Source: Phaeoceros laevis (lineage: Eukaryota > Anthocerotophyta > Anthocerotopsida > Notothyladales). Taken from it: a DNA stretch of 64,000 nucleotides. Numbering within the stretch: position 1 is the first letter of the stretch; every line of letters begins with the position of its first letter. Under the pieces are notes generated by a model. The model worked only from the letters and a program-made list of their open reading frames with translations, made no database searches and had not been told where the DNA came from. Position numbers and translations under genes: made by a program. Location: the NCBI GenBank assembly GCA_049999765.1, contig JBNGIQ010009192.1:25221-89220 (forward strand), given 5' to 3'. Positions 25,437-34,885 of this stretch are shown one piece after another.

Positions 25437-28400
25437 ATGGATTTTGCTACTAAGAGTGATTCTGATGGCAGCACAGGTGAGAGTGATTGGGAGGAGGCAC
25501 CTGCCTGGCCTCCAACACCTGCAGATGTCCTCGTCCCGACATCACCTTCACGCCGGGGGATTTTTTGCTCTCCATTGGAATCGTGGCCTTGGGTGCGGCC
25601 GAAGCTGCCTGTGAGGCGACCACCTCGACAGCACGCATGCACGTCGGTGCTGCTGCCGGTGTCCACAGCTGCAGCATCAAGTCCACCTCCGGCGATGTCG
25701 CCGGAGATGAAGCGCAACCGCCGGGCGAAGCTGGCGGTGTGACATCCTCTTCGCGACAATGCTCCATCAGCAGGGAGGTGCGCCATCGGAGGTGCGCCAT
25801 GGGAGGTGAGCCATCGGAGGTGCGCCGGGAAGGTGTGGCAGAGGTGCGCCAGGGAGGTGTGCCATCGGAGGGAGGTGCGCGACGGCAGCCGGGAGACCTC
25901 AGGCGAGGCCTCAAGCCAGGCCGCCGGGAGATGCACCCGCAGCCCGGGCAGACCTTAGGCTAGGCCGCCGGGAGAGGCGCCCGGAGCCCAGGCAGACCTC
26001 AGGCGAGGCAGCCGGGCGCTGCGACCTCAGGCCAGGCGGGCCGGCGCTGCGACCTCGGGCCCGGCAGCCGGGCGCTCCGACCTTGGCAGCTGACCAGGCA
26101 GCCAGGATACCGACCATGGCAGCTGACCGGGCAGCCGGGATGCCAACATGCTTAGTGACTGGGCAGCTGGCCAGGCAGCCGGGCGCTCCGACCATGGCAG
26201 CTGACTGGGCAGCCGGGAGGCTGCCAAAAGTGGAGCTCCCGGTGGAGCTGACGCCATCTCCACCGGTTCGGAAGGCTCGGACCAGGCGGCGCATGAAGGG
26301 GCTGGCGGAGATTATGGCGTCGCCAGCAACACGTCGAAATCGAACCTTCGCCATGCGTCCAGACACCGAGTGTGCGCATGCTGCGGGGGGGGAAGAAGGG
26401 GCGGAGACTGATGTTTCGACGCTCTGTGCGTTCGATGACGACTGCACACCGTCAGCAGGGTGTGGTGGACGTCTGGTGGACACGAACCGAGCAAGCTGCA
26501 GTCGCAAGATGGAGCGCATGGATGCTGTTATCGACCTGGGGATTGGCGAGCAGCTGTCACAGCAGCCTGCTGAAGAGGAAGATCCTGACTTGGTAGCATG
26601 CTTGAATTTGTCTCAAGATTTGTGTGCTGGCCGCAGGCAATTTGGTGAGGGAGTGGTAAGGACCACGGAGGGGCTATTTAGCACAGCAAATGGCGATTGG
26701 CCTGGGATGCAAGAAGGCGTGCATCCAAAGGAAGCTTGCGAGACATTCAGGAGGACGATGGCAACCATGAAGGCTGACAGGCAGAAGAAGGAAAGAGCCA
26801 AGCGTAATTTGGAGATGCGTTATGACCGCCAAGTGTTGTGCGCAGACCTCAAGAAGCACTGCTGCGCCAAGCAATGCTTGAAGCCACTTTCTTTCTCCAA
26901 GCTGAAAGTTTTGCGCGAACAGTTTTTTTCCATGACCAAAGGACGGCAAGAAGCATATCTGCAGGAACAACTGGAAGAGAACGAATTCATATGGGACACC
27001 GATGAAAACGTCTTTCAGTAACAGGGTACGTGGCCTCAAAGATGTTGTATGTGTGAAAGCATTCAGAATTGTTTTTTGCCTTGGTAGTGTGCGGTACCGC
27101 AACTTGAAGGAGCGGGCAGCAAAGAATGTGCGGTGGACCAGGATGTCAATGCAAGAACGGTCACGGTCACCGCAAGCTATGCTTGCTATGGAATGGATGG
27201 ACTCTTTTTTTAAGGACATAGGCGAACGGTTGCCCAACAAGGACGTGTTCAACTTGCCGGATACCTACAACAAGGAGGAGGTTTTTTTAGATTACAGGAG
27301 GCAGCAAGAGCGGAGTCAAGTGGCAAACATATTGCACAGCTGTTTCTGCAAGCTGTGGCACCGGCACTTTCCCATAGTGAAGATTCCGAAGTCAAATCGT
27401 TTTTCAGTTTGCAAGGTCTGCGAGAATTTGAAAACCCGCATCAGGAATGCGAATTCCGATGTGTTACAAGGTACAGACTTGCTGATGCCGTTTTTTTTGT
27501 CGTTGAGCACTATGTTCGTTTTTTTAGTTCACCCGGCCAGCACTGGCTGGCCAGATGATCTTCCAGTTTCAGTACATAGATCTATGTTCAGCCTTATCCC
27601 GGCTGCCCGGTTTCTAACCTAGCATGTTGTCCAAATTCATATGTGCTGCCCGGTTTCTAACCCTAAACCATGCTGTCCAGATTCTTATGTGCAGCTACTG
27701 AAGGAACACAGGCAGCAGCAAAGCAGAGAACGTGAAAAGGTGGCCAAGCACTGTAAGAAGTGTTTCTCTAAACCAAAGGAGTTTCTGGGTATAGCTATTG
27801 ATGGCATGGACAAGAAAAAGATGGAGTTGCCTCATTTCAAGCGTCACCCTAAGGACATCGAAAATGCCACCCTGGTATCAGTACATGTAGTTGGATGTTT
27901 GGTGTTCAATTACATTTTACAGCCCAAGGTGTTCTTGAGCTATGGTAACATAGCGAATGATGGCAATCTAACTGTTGCTGTGATACAGCATGTGTTGAAC
28001 AATTGGCAGGGGTCACTGCCTCAAACGTTGTACTTGCAACTCGATAACACATCCCGAGAGAACAAGAACACATTGGTACTTTCGTATCTAAATATGTTGG
28101 TCGAAAAAGGTATTTTCAAGAAGATTAAGATTGGATTCTTGCTAATGGGGCATACTCATGACCAAATAGATCAGATGTTTTCAAGGTTCTCAGTTGTGCT
28201 GCGTGCTAAAAATGCGTTTACTATGCCGGAGATGACTGCCCTGATTCAGAAGGCTTACACTCCCAAGCCCAGCATTGAGCACATATATGAGACACCAGAT
28301 TTTAGGAGTTATGTCATACCACCAGGTGAGGCTGCTGCTATTTCGGCTCTGCACGAGCACTCTTTTCAGCACCAATTCAAGATCACGAAAGAAGAGCTGC

Positions 28401-29680
28401 CGGGGGGGACCTTTGGAGCTGTGATACGTGGGAAGCAGTACGCTAGTTCACCCTACTGGAACCCTGAAGGAGGGCTTCGGTTTCTTCGTGATGTGCCTGA
28501 CAGACAAATACGGGCTGCTCCCCTCATCCCGTTGCAGGTGCATGGAAAGAAAGGCATTAGGGCCCAGACAAGTGCGGCACAGGAGGGTGCAGCTGCTGCA
28601 CCACATCCTTCAATGGCGTTTCAAGAGGTGAAAAAGGGGTTGGACCCTGCCAACGCATACTACACCCCGGAGCAGCGGGCATGGTGGGAGGACTTCTGGA
28701 CGATGCAAGGTAAAATTGTGGAAGCCATAGCTAGTGGTGACATTGTGCACCTACAAAAACCCTGGTTGTGGTATGAGCGAACAAATGCAGCTGAGGCATC
28801 CACCAATGCCCTTGTGCCCGACGAGCTCGTGGTGGATGAGGTTGTGGTTGCTCAGGTCAGGGATCAAAGCAGGGACATGTACTTGGGTGCAAGAAAAACT
28901 GCAGCCAGGCGTATACAAGATGAGGTAAATGTGCGTGGTGATCTCAATGATGTTGAATTTGGTAAAATGATCGCAGTGCAGGCTGCAGATGATGAGCAGG
29001 GCCGACCTTTCTGGATTGCACATGTGTTGGAGGTGGGTAAGCAAGGAGATGGGGATAGGCCATATGTTTGTGTCCATTGGTGGCGAATTGAAAACTTGAA
29101 TGGGTATGAGGGGACGCTACATTCCTGAGTACGTTGCATCTACCAAGCCAGCAAGTAGAGGTAGGGGTAGAAAAGGTAAAAGAGCTAGGCAGGTCAAGAG
29201 TGTGGACGTCCTTTTCTTAGATGAAACTACTGTGATGGCGTACAACTTCAAGTTGACCAAAGCAAAGTCATTGCCCCGAGAAACCGTGAAGCTTCTGGAG
29301 AAGAAGGTGTTTGAGTTTAGGGCTAACCCAAATGACGAGGAGAGGGCACCACCTCCAACTGCTGGTGATGATGGGGGAGATGTTAGCAATGAGGACTTCG
29401 AATCCGAAGACCTGGACAATGCAGAGTCGACGGATCAAGAGGAAAACCTGGATTATTGTGAAGGCGAGGGGCTGGACAGCGACGAGTCTCCAATCAAAAA
29501 TCCTACAGTGCGAAATTACAGGCTGCCCCCTAGGAATCTGCAGGAAGCTACTCTTGAAGATACGTATTCACACAACCTTGTTATGTTTGCAACTCGTAGG
29601 TGGGCTGATGGCCGGGATGGTTGTCTGTTAATCATGCTGGAATTGCCATGTTTCAGGTACTTGAATGCGTTCACCAGATA
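25437..29680 (+). CDS. DUF7869-type transposase-like protein (zinc fingers, DDE-like core, SH3/Tudor-like tail), probably frameshifted
   Basis: The recognisable exons are about 26,083..27017, 27088..27470 and 27681..29098. An N-terminal exon 25437..25736 (MDFATKSDSDGS, acidic) is likely, but its joining is not resolved across a GC-rich repeat. Exon order gives: a zinc-binding region (CADLKKHCCAKQCLKPLSFS) with a following helical segment (LREQFFSMTKGRQEAYLQEQ); a second CxxC (CKVCENLKTRI) and a basic coiled coil; then the DUF7869 core. The core shows IDGMDKKKMELPHF, LYLQLDNTSRENKNTLVLSY and GFLLMGHTHDQIDQMFSRFS, whose spaced Asp/His residues look like an RNase H-fold (DDE) nuclease. The tail (FWIAHVLEVG, VCVHWW) resembles a small beta-barrel reader seen in related proteins. 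At about 29,100 the frame shifts by one base in a G-run before RGRYIPEYVAS. Proteins of this type are abundant and repeated in several streptophyte and oomycete genomes, so a mobile-element origin is inferred. Confidence 0.68.
25780..26230 (+). repeat. Degenerate GC-rich repeats in the 5' part of the DUF7869 gene
   Basis: Two families follow each other: GGAGGTGCGCCATCGGAGGT-type units (about 25,780-25,880) and GGCAGCCGGGCGCTCCGACC / GGCAGCTGACCGGGCAGCCG units (about 25,910-26,230). Long ORFs on both strands here are a by-product of this composition, which is why the splice structure of this stretch is unclear. Confidence 0.7.
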
Positions 29681-29950
29681 GCCGGGATATTGGGCCCTGC
29701 TGCAGGCAGGCCTGCTGGAGGCGGTGTTTCAAATGCCATGTTTCATGTACGTGAACGCTGCAGGCGGGATACTGAGCCCTGCTGCAAGCAGTGTGTAAAC
29801 TTTGTCATTTTTGCAACTCATGTGAACCGGTTGGCCGGGATGGTTGTCTGGTTTAATCATGCTGGAATTGTCTTGTTTCAAGTACCTGAACGCGTTCACA
29901 AGGTAGCCGGGATAGTGAGCCCTGCTGTAAGCAGTGTGAAAACTTTGTCG
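29589..29950. repeat. Imperfect direct duplication, period about 224 bp
   Basis: The sequence GCCGGGATGGTTGTCTG ... ATCATGCTGGAATTG ... AGCCGGGATA ... GCCCTGCTG starts near 29,589 and again near 29,813, with about 80% agreement by eye. The first copy overlaps the last predicted codons of the DUF7869 gene; the second lies downstream. The GCCGGG core recurs from other parts of the block. Confidence 0.75.
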
Positions 29951-31000
29951 ATGGTGACGAGCTGCATACAGTGTGTACATTTTTTTGGTTTGTGACCTCA
30001 TTTCAAAAAACTAAAGGATACTGTATTCTGTACTGTAGCGCATGCCATCTCATATAACCCATGGTGCGTAGGGCACGGCGCGGGCTACTTGTATGTAGCT
30101 TGTTTTTTCACTCATTGGTCCAGCTTGGCTTTGCAGCCAGAACCCGTGACACGTGCTGAAACCTTTCACCCGAGCGGGGACCAGGGTGAGTGCGGAGTTA
30201 CGACAACAGCTAGCTTCCCCGGATGCCCGGTGGTGCCGTTTTTCGCCAAAAATGGCGAAAACATGACATTCCGTTTCGCCTTGTGCCCATCGCCACGCGT
30301 CCGCAGCCCATCAATCCCCCATAAGTGCAAAAAAAACGTGCATCCGGGAGGAAATTCCAGAGTGTTTTTAAAAAACCCATATAACTTGAAAATTAAGGGA
30401 AAAAAAAATGACCGCATTTGGAATATGTCCATAATGTGGAGACTGTGTCCTTTCCCAGGAGACCTTGTTCACTACCTACTGAATAGACTTACCCCACATA
30501 GTGACATGTATACACGAGATTAAAGACTCATTACATTCCATAAATTGTCGACAAGCAGAAGCTGACGGTGACGGTGGACGCCGGGGTGCATCTCACGGAC
30601 TTGCTGCGGGCGTTGGCAGACTTATCCTTCAATTCTTATCTGCAATCCGCCTGGACTATATGGGTGTAAGTCCCTGCGTGATCTACTGACTTTTATGATT
30701 TTTTGCAGGCTATCTGAACTCAAAAGACCCCTACCACTTATAGCATTCACAAAATTTATAGACATTACGGAGGTTAGACAAGGGAAACTGAAACATCACT
30801 TGCCAAACCCTAGCCTGTACGGGCTTGCATTTCCTTAAGACGGTGCTAAACTACAGTTTTACAAGGAGATCATTCGACCGCCTACCTGACTACTATCCCT
30901 TCGCCACATCATCCATAACTAGTTTTTATGTAACATGCTATATTTTAGCCCGTTCCGTGACAGAAACTAGAACTCACCACCAGCCCTGAGCTAGTGCCCA

Positions 31001-31036
31001 CCAGCAACCCAGTGAGTAGCCTCACTGGGTTGCTGG
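31001..31036. repeat. Perfect 16-bp hairpin
   Basis: CCAGCAACCCAGTGAG at 31,001-31,016 is followed by a TAGC loop and its exact reverse complement at 31,021-31,036. A second hairpin (TATCAACC, TTT loop, GGGTTGATA) begins about ten bases later. No T-run follows on either strand that would mark a terminator. Confidence 0.9.
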
Positions 31037-31716
31037 CTGTTTTATATCATCAACCTTTGGGTTGATAAAGTGTGGGCCTTACCACAAGGTATCCCTCCGC
31101 TAGCAACTCCAAGAGAATCTCCTGGTCAGCGTCCAGTGTTGAGCACCAAGCTCCTCACAAGCGAGTCTCTTACACAAGAGCACTCCTCCATCTTAACATC
31201 TTCACTGAGAAGTTGGACGCCATCTCAACTACCCTCAACCAGATGATTTGCAAAGCCTCTCTAGAGAGCGCTTCTCTCGGCCTCCACTTCTGAGTACAAG
31301 AATCTGGTGGACCGAAATCACTTTATGTGCTTATCAGATCCAAGTGACTACGAGACTCTATAACAGTCCGCGAAACCTGCGAGTATCCCAGCGGTTAACT
31401 GGCGGCCCTTTTCCGGCTCTGGCTTGCTTGTCTAATTTCCTCAAGGAAAAGCCTACTTTAATTTCCACGCCCTACCAATCATGGTCGGAGTACTTTTTAT
31501 CTCCACGGAGGATTTTCCTCTTGCCTGACAAAAGGCAAAGGTACAAAGACAATACACTCCCTGCTGGCCAGCTAGTGCTGGCCAGCTAGTGCTGGCCGTG
31601 AACAACAAGGGGTGCAGGGTGGGAATTTGACCGGTTTGAAAAAAGTTTTTTGACCCTTTTAATTTAGGGTAATCCGGTCGGTGACCCTTTCAGATTAGGG
31701 TAATCCAATCTAGGAT

Positions 31717-31802
31717 AAACCGTTTAACTGGTTTGAACTTTTTTAAGATGACCGGATTAAAGGGTCGAACCGTTTAAAAAGTTCAAACCAGTTAAACGGT
31801 TT
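31717..31802. repeat. Long near-perfect inverted repeat
   Basis: The left arm (31,717-31,743; AAACCGTTTAACTGGTTTGA then ACTTTTT) is the reverse complement of the right arm (31,776-31,802), separated by about 32 bp that repeats the ACCGGATTAAAGGGTC theme of the flanks. The whole neighbourhood (31,620-32,150) is a patchwork of AACCGGTTTGAC/GACCCTTT motifs, which suggests a foldback-type or MITE remnant. Confidence 0.85.
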
Positions 31803-31831
31803 CTAAGTTTCAAAAACTAACAAGTTAGCTT

Positions 31832-31905
31832 GAGACACTAGTCAATTGGTAGAGCATTGGGGTTGGAGAAAGGGAGGTTGTGTGTTTAACCCTCCTAGGG
31901 CCTTC
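31832..31905 (+). repeat. tRNA-like sequence, likely SINE head or decayed tRNA
   Basis: TAGTCAATTGGTAGAGCATT matches the D-arm/A-box consensus with one missing base. About 30 bp later GGTTGTGTGTTTAACCCTCC approximates a variable loop plus T-arm/B-box. The acceptor-stem halves do not pair convincingly, so I do not call a functional tRNA gene. A tRNA-derived SINE fits better in this repeat-rich setting. Confidence 0.5.
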
Positions 31906-32380
31906 TCATACTGACCTTTATTCCTATCTATCCAATGAGCCTTGGCCTTGGCCTTGAATTTTGGAAGGATTTCAAAGATAGTAGATAGAATGTGCATGAG
32001 GAAGTAGGCATTTGGGTTGACTTTATTGCTGTTTTTGAAGTGTTTGAAAGTTTTAAAACTTTTTAACCATTTGACCTGTTTATAACCTTTTCAAACTGGT
32101 CAAATCAGTCAAATCGTTTAGGGCTGTGACCCTTTTCCCTGAAAGTAATGCGATCNNNNNNNNNNNNNNNNNNNNNNNNNNNNNNNNNNNNNNNNNNNNN
32201 NNNNNNNNNNNNNNNNNNNNNNNNNNNNNNNNNNNNNNNNNNNNNNNNNNNNNNNCCTCATAGCCCTATTAAAAAGGCATCCCAATCTGGCTCTAACTTT
32301 TTTTCTGACTAATGAAAAAAACCCGGAACATGTTAATCCCTTTTGACAAACCGGTCAAATTCCCACCCTGAAGCCTGAAG

Positions 32381-32560
32381 GGGTGGATGTTGAGCGACTC
32401 TTCTCACGAAGAAACTCGTTTCACATTGTACCATTGGCAAGTGATCACCTATATCACAGCGTGTGGCCCGATTGGACCCACAAGCACGCAATGAAGTTTT
32501 TCTTCTTCTTCCGTGTAGTACACAAGTGTGATACACAAGTACCCCATCAATCACTATAAA
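32381..32560 (+). repeat. Dispersed repeat, copy A
   Basis: The stretch from GTGGATGTTGAGC through AAGTGATCACCT, ATCACAGC, TTGGACCCACAAGCACGCAA matches, with divergence, the segment at about 49,219-49,375 and partly 48,950-48,985. It is non-coding, so I call it one family of dispersed repeats without assigning a class. Confidence 0.6.
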
Positions 32561-32893
32561 ACCCTTCCCCATGCGATCGAAAACGTTCTGATTTGGTGGT
32601 GGCTGCATGAGGGCTATGTGCTCTTGATTGTGCAAAATTTTAGTGGTGACTTACGAGAGAAAGGGTCTGTGCTCTTGGCTGTAGATTTGATGGTGGCACT
32701 GCTCGAGTGTGTGTTCAGTGGACACTCCGGGTACTAGCCTGTAACCTTCAAGTACGAATTTAGTAAACGGGACGGATAGCGGCTAGGGGACCGGAACGGG
32801 CTGGGGCGGTCTCCCAGGACCCCTTTTTCCCGAGCGACCCCAAGTTCCCAACCAGCAGGTACAAACTGTCTTGGTTGGCGGGAAAACCGATCC

Positions 32894-34200
32894 ATGCTTG
32901 ATATGGAGTCTCAGCTGCCGAGCTTGGAACCTGTAGTCATTCCGGCCATCTTCTCAGGGAAGTTCTCTTGTCAAGGCGATGGACTTTTTTACGAGGGGCA
33001 CAAAATGGAGACAGTGGAGAATCTCAAGGCTTGGCTGTTCCCTAAACGGGCCAGCACAAAGCCTTTGAAGCGCTTGAAAGCTTGGTGGCAGGCACAGCTG
33101 AAGTTGTACGGTTTGGACCCAGGGAAATCCTCCTCGACCGTCGCAGATCTCACGCAGCGGCTAAAGGAAGCTGTGGCCAAGGGCCTGCGAGGCCCCAGTG
33201 ACGAGATGAGCAGCTTGGAGCAGCAGCTGAACCGCCAATTCAGGATGCAGAACGCGCAGGCTAGGGAGGCCAAGTACCTAGCTGTAGAAGGAGATGAAGG
33301 CAAGGCGGAGTTCTGGCCGAGGCGATTCTTAGAAGAGCGGTTTCCGGTGCGTGGCAAAGGCCGAGGAGATGCGGGGAGCCGGTGGTGCTCAAGATTCAGA
33401 GACGGGCAGAGGTGCATGAGGCCGCGGGGACGATGGGCCTTCACACGATCAGTGCTGATGCTCCGGGCGGAGGGAATGCGCGTTGGCTCATCGTGGGCCG
33501 GAACCGCGCGGCAGTATGGCGGAGGAAGTCTGAGATTGATGCTGAGCGGGCACGATTGCTTGACCAGCAGAGGGATGCTAAGAGAAGGAAGGTGGAAAAG
33601 GCGGCCCAGAAGCTTGAGTCCCAAACGGTGGCAAAGACCGGAGGTTATCGGGATGTGGTGGGAGAGTGGAGCGTGGAGTCCCAGGACATCGCGGACCAGT
33701 GGGATGTGGGAGACCTGCGCATGTCCATCTTCTTTGATAACCTTGAACGAGAGACTCACAGCGAAGACGACTCTGAAGAGAGTGAGGAAGCCTCTTATGA
33801 CAGTGAGGGCAGCCCCAAGCCCAAAAGCGGCAGCAGGAGCGAATTGCCTACGGGTTCTGAACTCCTTTGGGCCAGCTTTGACTTCGGTGTGCTTGAAGGA
33901 ATCATGCGAGCCCAAGCTGTACTTCCTGCGTCGGGCTCGTTTCCATTGAGCAACACTTTTGCCTGGCGGGGACGTGAAACGGGTGAAAACGTGATAGAGA
34001 TTGATTATCACAACAAAAACAGGACCCCCACCACCTTCCTGAGCTCCACCAGGTTGAAAGGGGAGTTGAAGAGCAGCCTTGGGGATTTCAAGTTTGTAGG
34101 GCGCAAGGTGTCCAACATTCCGCGGCATACAGATTCTGACAAATGGAATCACTTGACTGAGAGGCAATATGAGAGGGAGAGGGTGGGACGCTGGCGTTAA
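32894..34200 (+). CDS. Unrecognised two-exon protein, charged, with helical N-terminal repeat
   Basis: I do not recognise this gene. Two exons, 32894..33346 and 33400..34200, joined across a 53-nt GT...CAG intron, give 417 residues in one frame. Without splicing the frame shifts between the halves, so a frameshifted pseudogene is the alternative. The N-terminus (MLDMESQLPSLEPVVIPAIF) is followed by LKAWLFPKRASTKPLKRLKA and LKLYGLDPGKSSSTVADLTQ, where YGLDPGKSSSTVADLTQRL looks SAP-like (helix-turn-helix with a conserved Gly) and hints at nucleic-acid binding. A basic coiled coil (about residues 190-215), an acidic Ser/Glu run and a C-terminal block with FAWRGRETGENVIEIDYHNK follow. It stands alone between repeats and PurU. 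Its codon use looks like a real gene and not a shadow, because both exons are open only in the proposed frame with sensible composition. Confidence 0.5.
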
Positions 34201-34885
34201 ACCTTTGTAAGAACCTCTGACCCTTCCTCCGCAATTCATCTTACTATCGCAGCTTCGGCATTCTTCAGGTTTGTGGCGGTCTCTCCTTTGTTTGCTTGCA
34301 TTGTTGGAATTAGTAACCAGGAACCAGTTTCTGGTTGCATGTACCAAGGTACTAACTGGAGCTTGGGGTGCAGAGTTGTGAAGACTGGCCTCTCTACTTT
34401 GAAAGAAACACCTTTGCTGAACCTCTTGGACTGCAAAATTGTTTTGGATCGAATTATTAAGCGCATGAAGAGAAACTGGGTGTTTCCATCAAAGTTCGGG
34501 AATCGTTTACGGAATAAGGTGTTGACTAGTGGTTTTGCAACAAGTTTAAGTATATGAACGCGGTACCTTGTACGTAATGTTGTCAGTTACTGCCACGCCT
34601 GTTTTTATCATATGTAGTTTTTCCATTGCGCCATTTGACGACATGCTGGAAGTGGAAAGACAACATTAAGTAGAAGAGGTAGTCATTTATATAGTGAAGA
34701 ACTACTCTGAAGGATTTGTCTATGTAAGCTAAAGGTCTATCCTCCACGAAAGAAGGTTAAAAGGATTCGTGATGGCACCCAGCTAATACAACCTCCATCC
34801 TGGAAACGTTCTCTTAAAAATTCTCAAAACTGCCGCTCTCACCTCAACTCAAGTGGAACTGTTGCAGTACGAGTATCGCACGAAC
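34201..34885. other. Intergenic between convergent genes, nothing seen
   Basis: This holds the 3' flanks of the unrecognised plus-strand gene and of PurU (minus). The ORFs at 34,236-34,557 overlap on both strands and show no family features. Confidence 0.45.

Larger units (their letters stand above)
29951..32893. other. Intergenic, hairpins and repeat remnants
   Basis: No gene is supported. The stretch holds the right flank of the DUF7869 block (TTTCGCCA motifs at 30,241-30,295), two perfect small hairpins (31,001-31,036 and about 31,047-31,066), a long inverted repeat, a tRNA-like remnant, a 100-N gap (32,156-32,255) and a dispersed repeat copy; the larger items are listed separately. ORFs at 31,072-31,293 and 31,248-31,589 have no recognisable domain. 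Confidence 0.5.

Noticed and set aside
25292-25936. Minus-strand ORFs opposite the DUF7869 5' exons
   Set aside because: They mirror degenerate GC repeats of the plus-strand gene and have no family features.
30541-30660. Short open frame KLTVTVDAGVHLTDLLRALA
   Set aside because: Only about 40 codons, no flanking exons that join in frame, no recognisable family.
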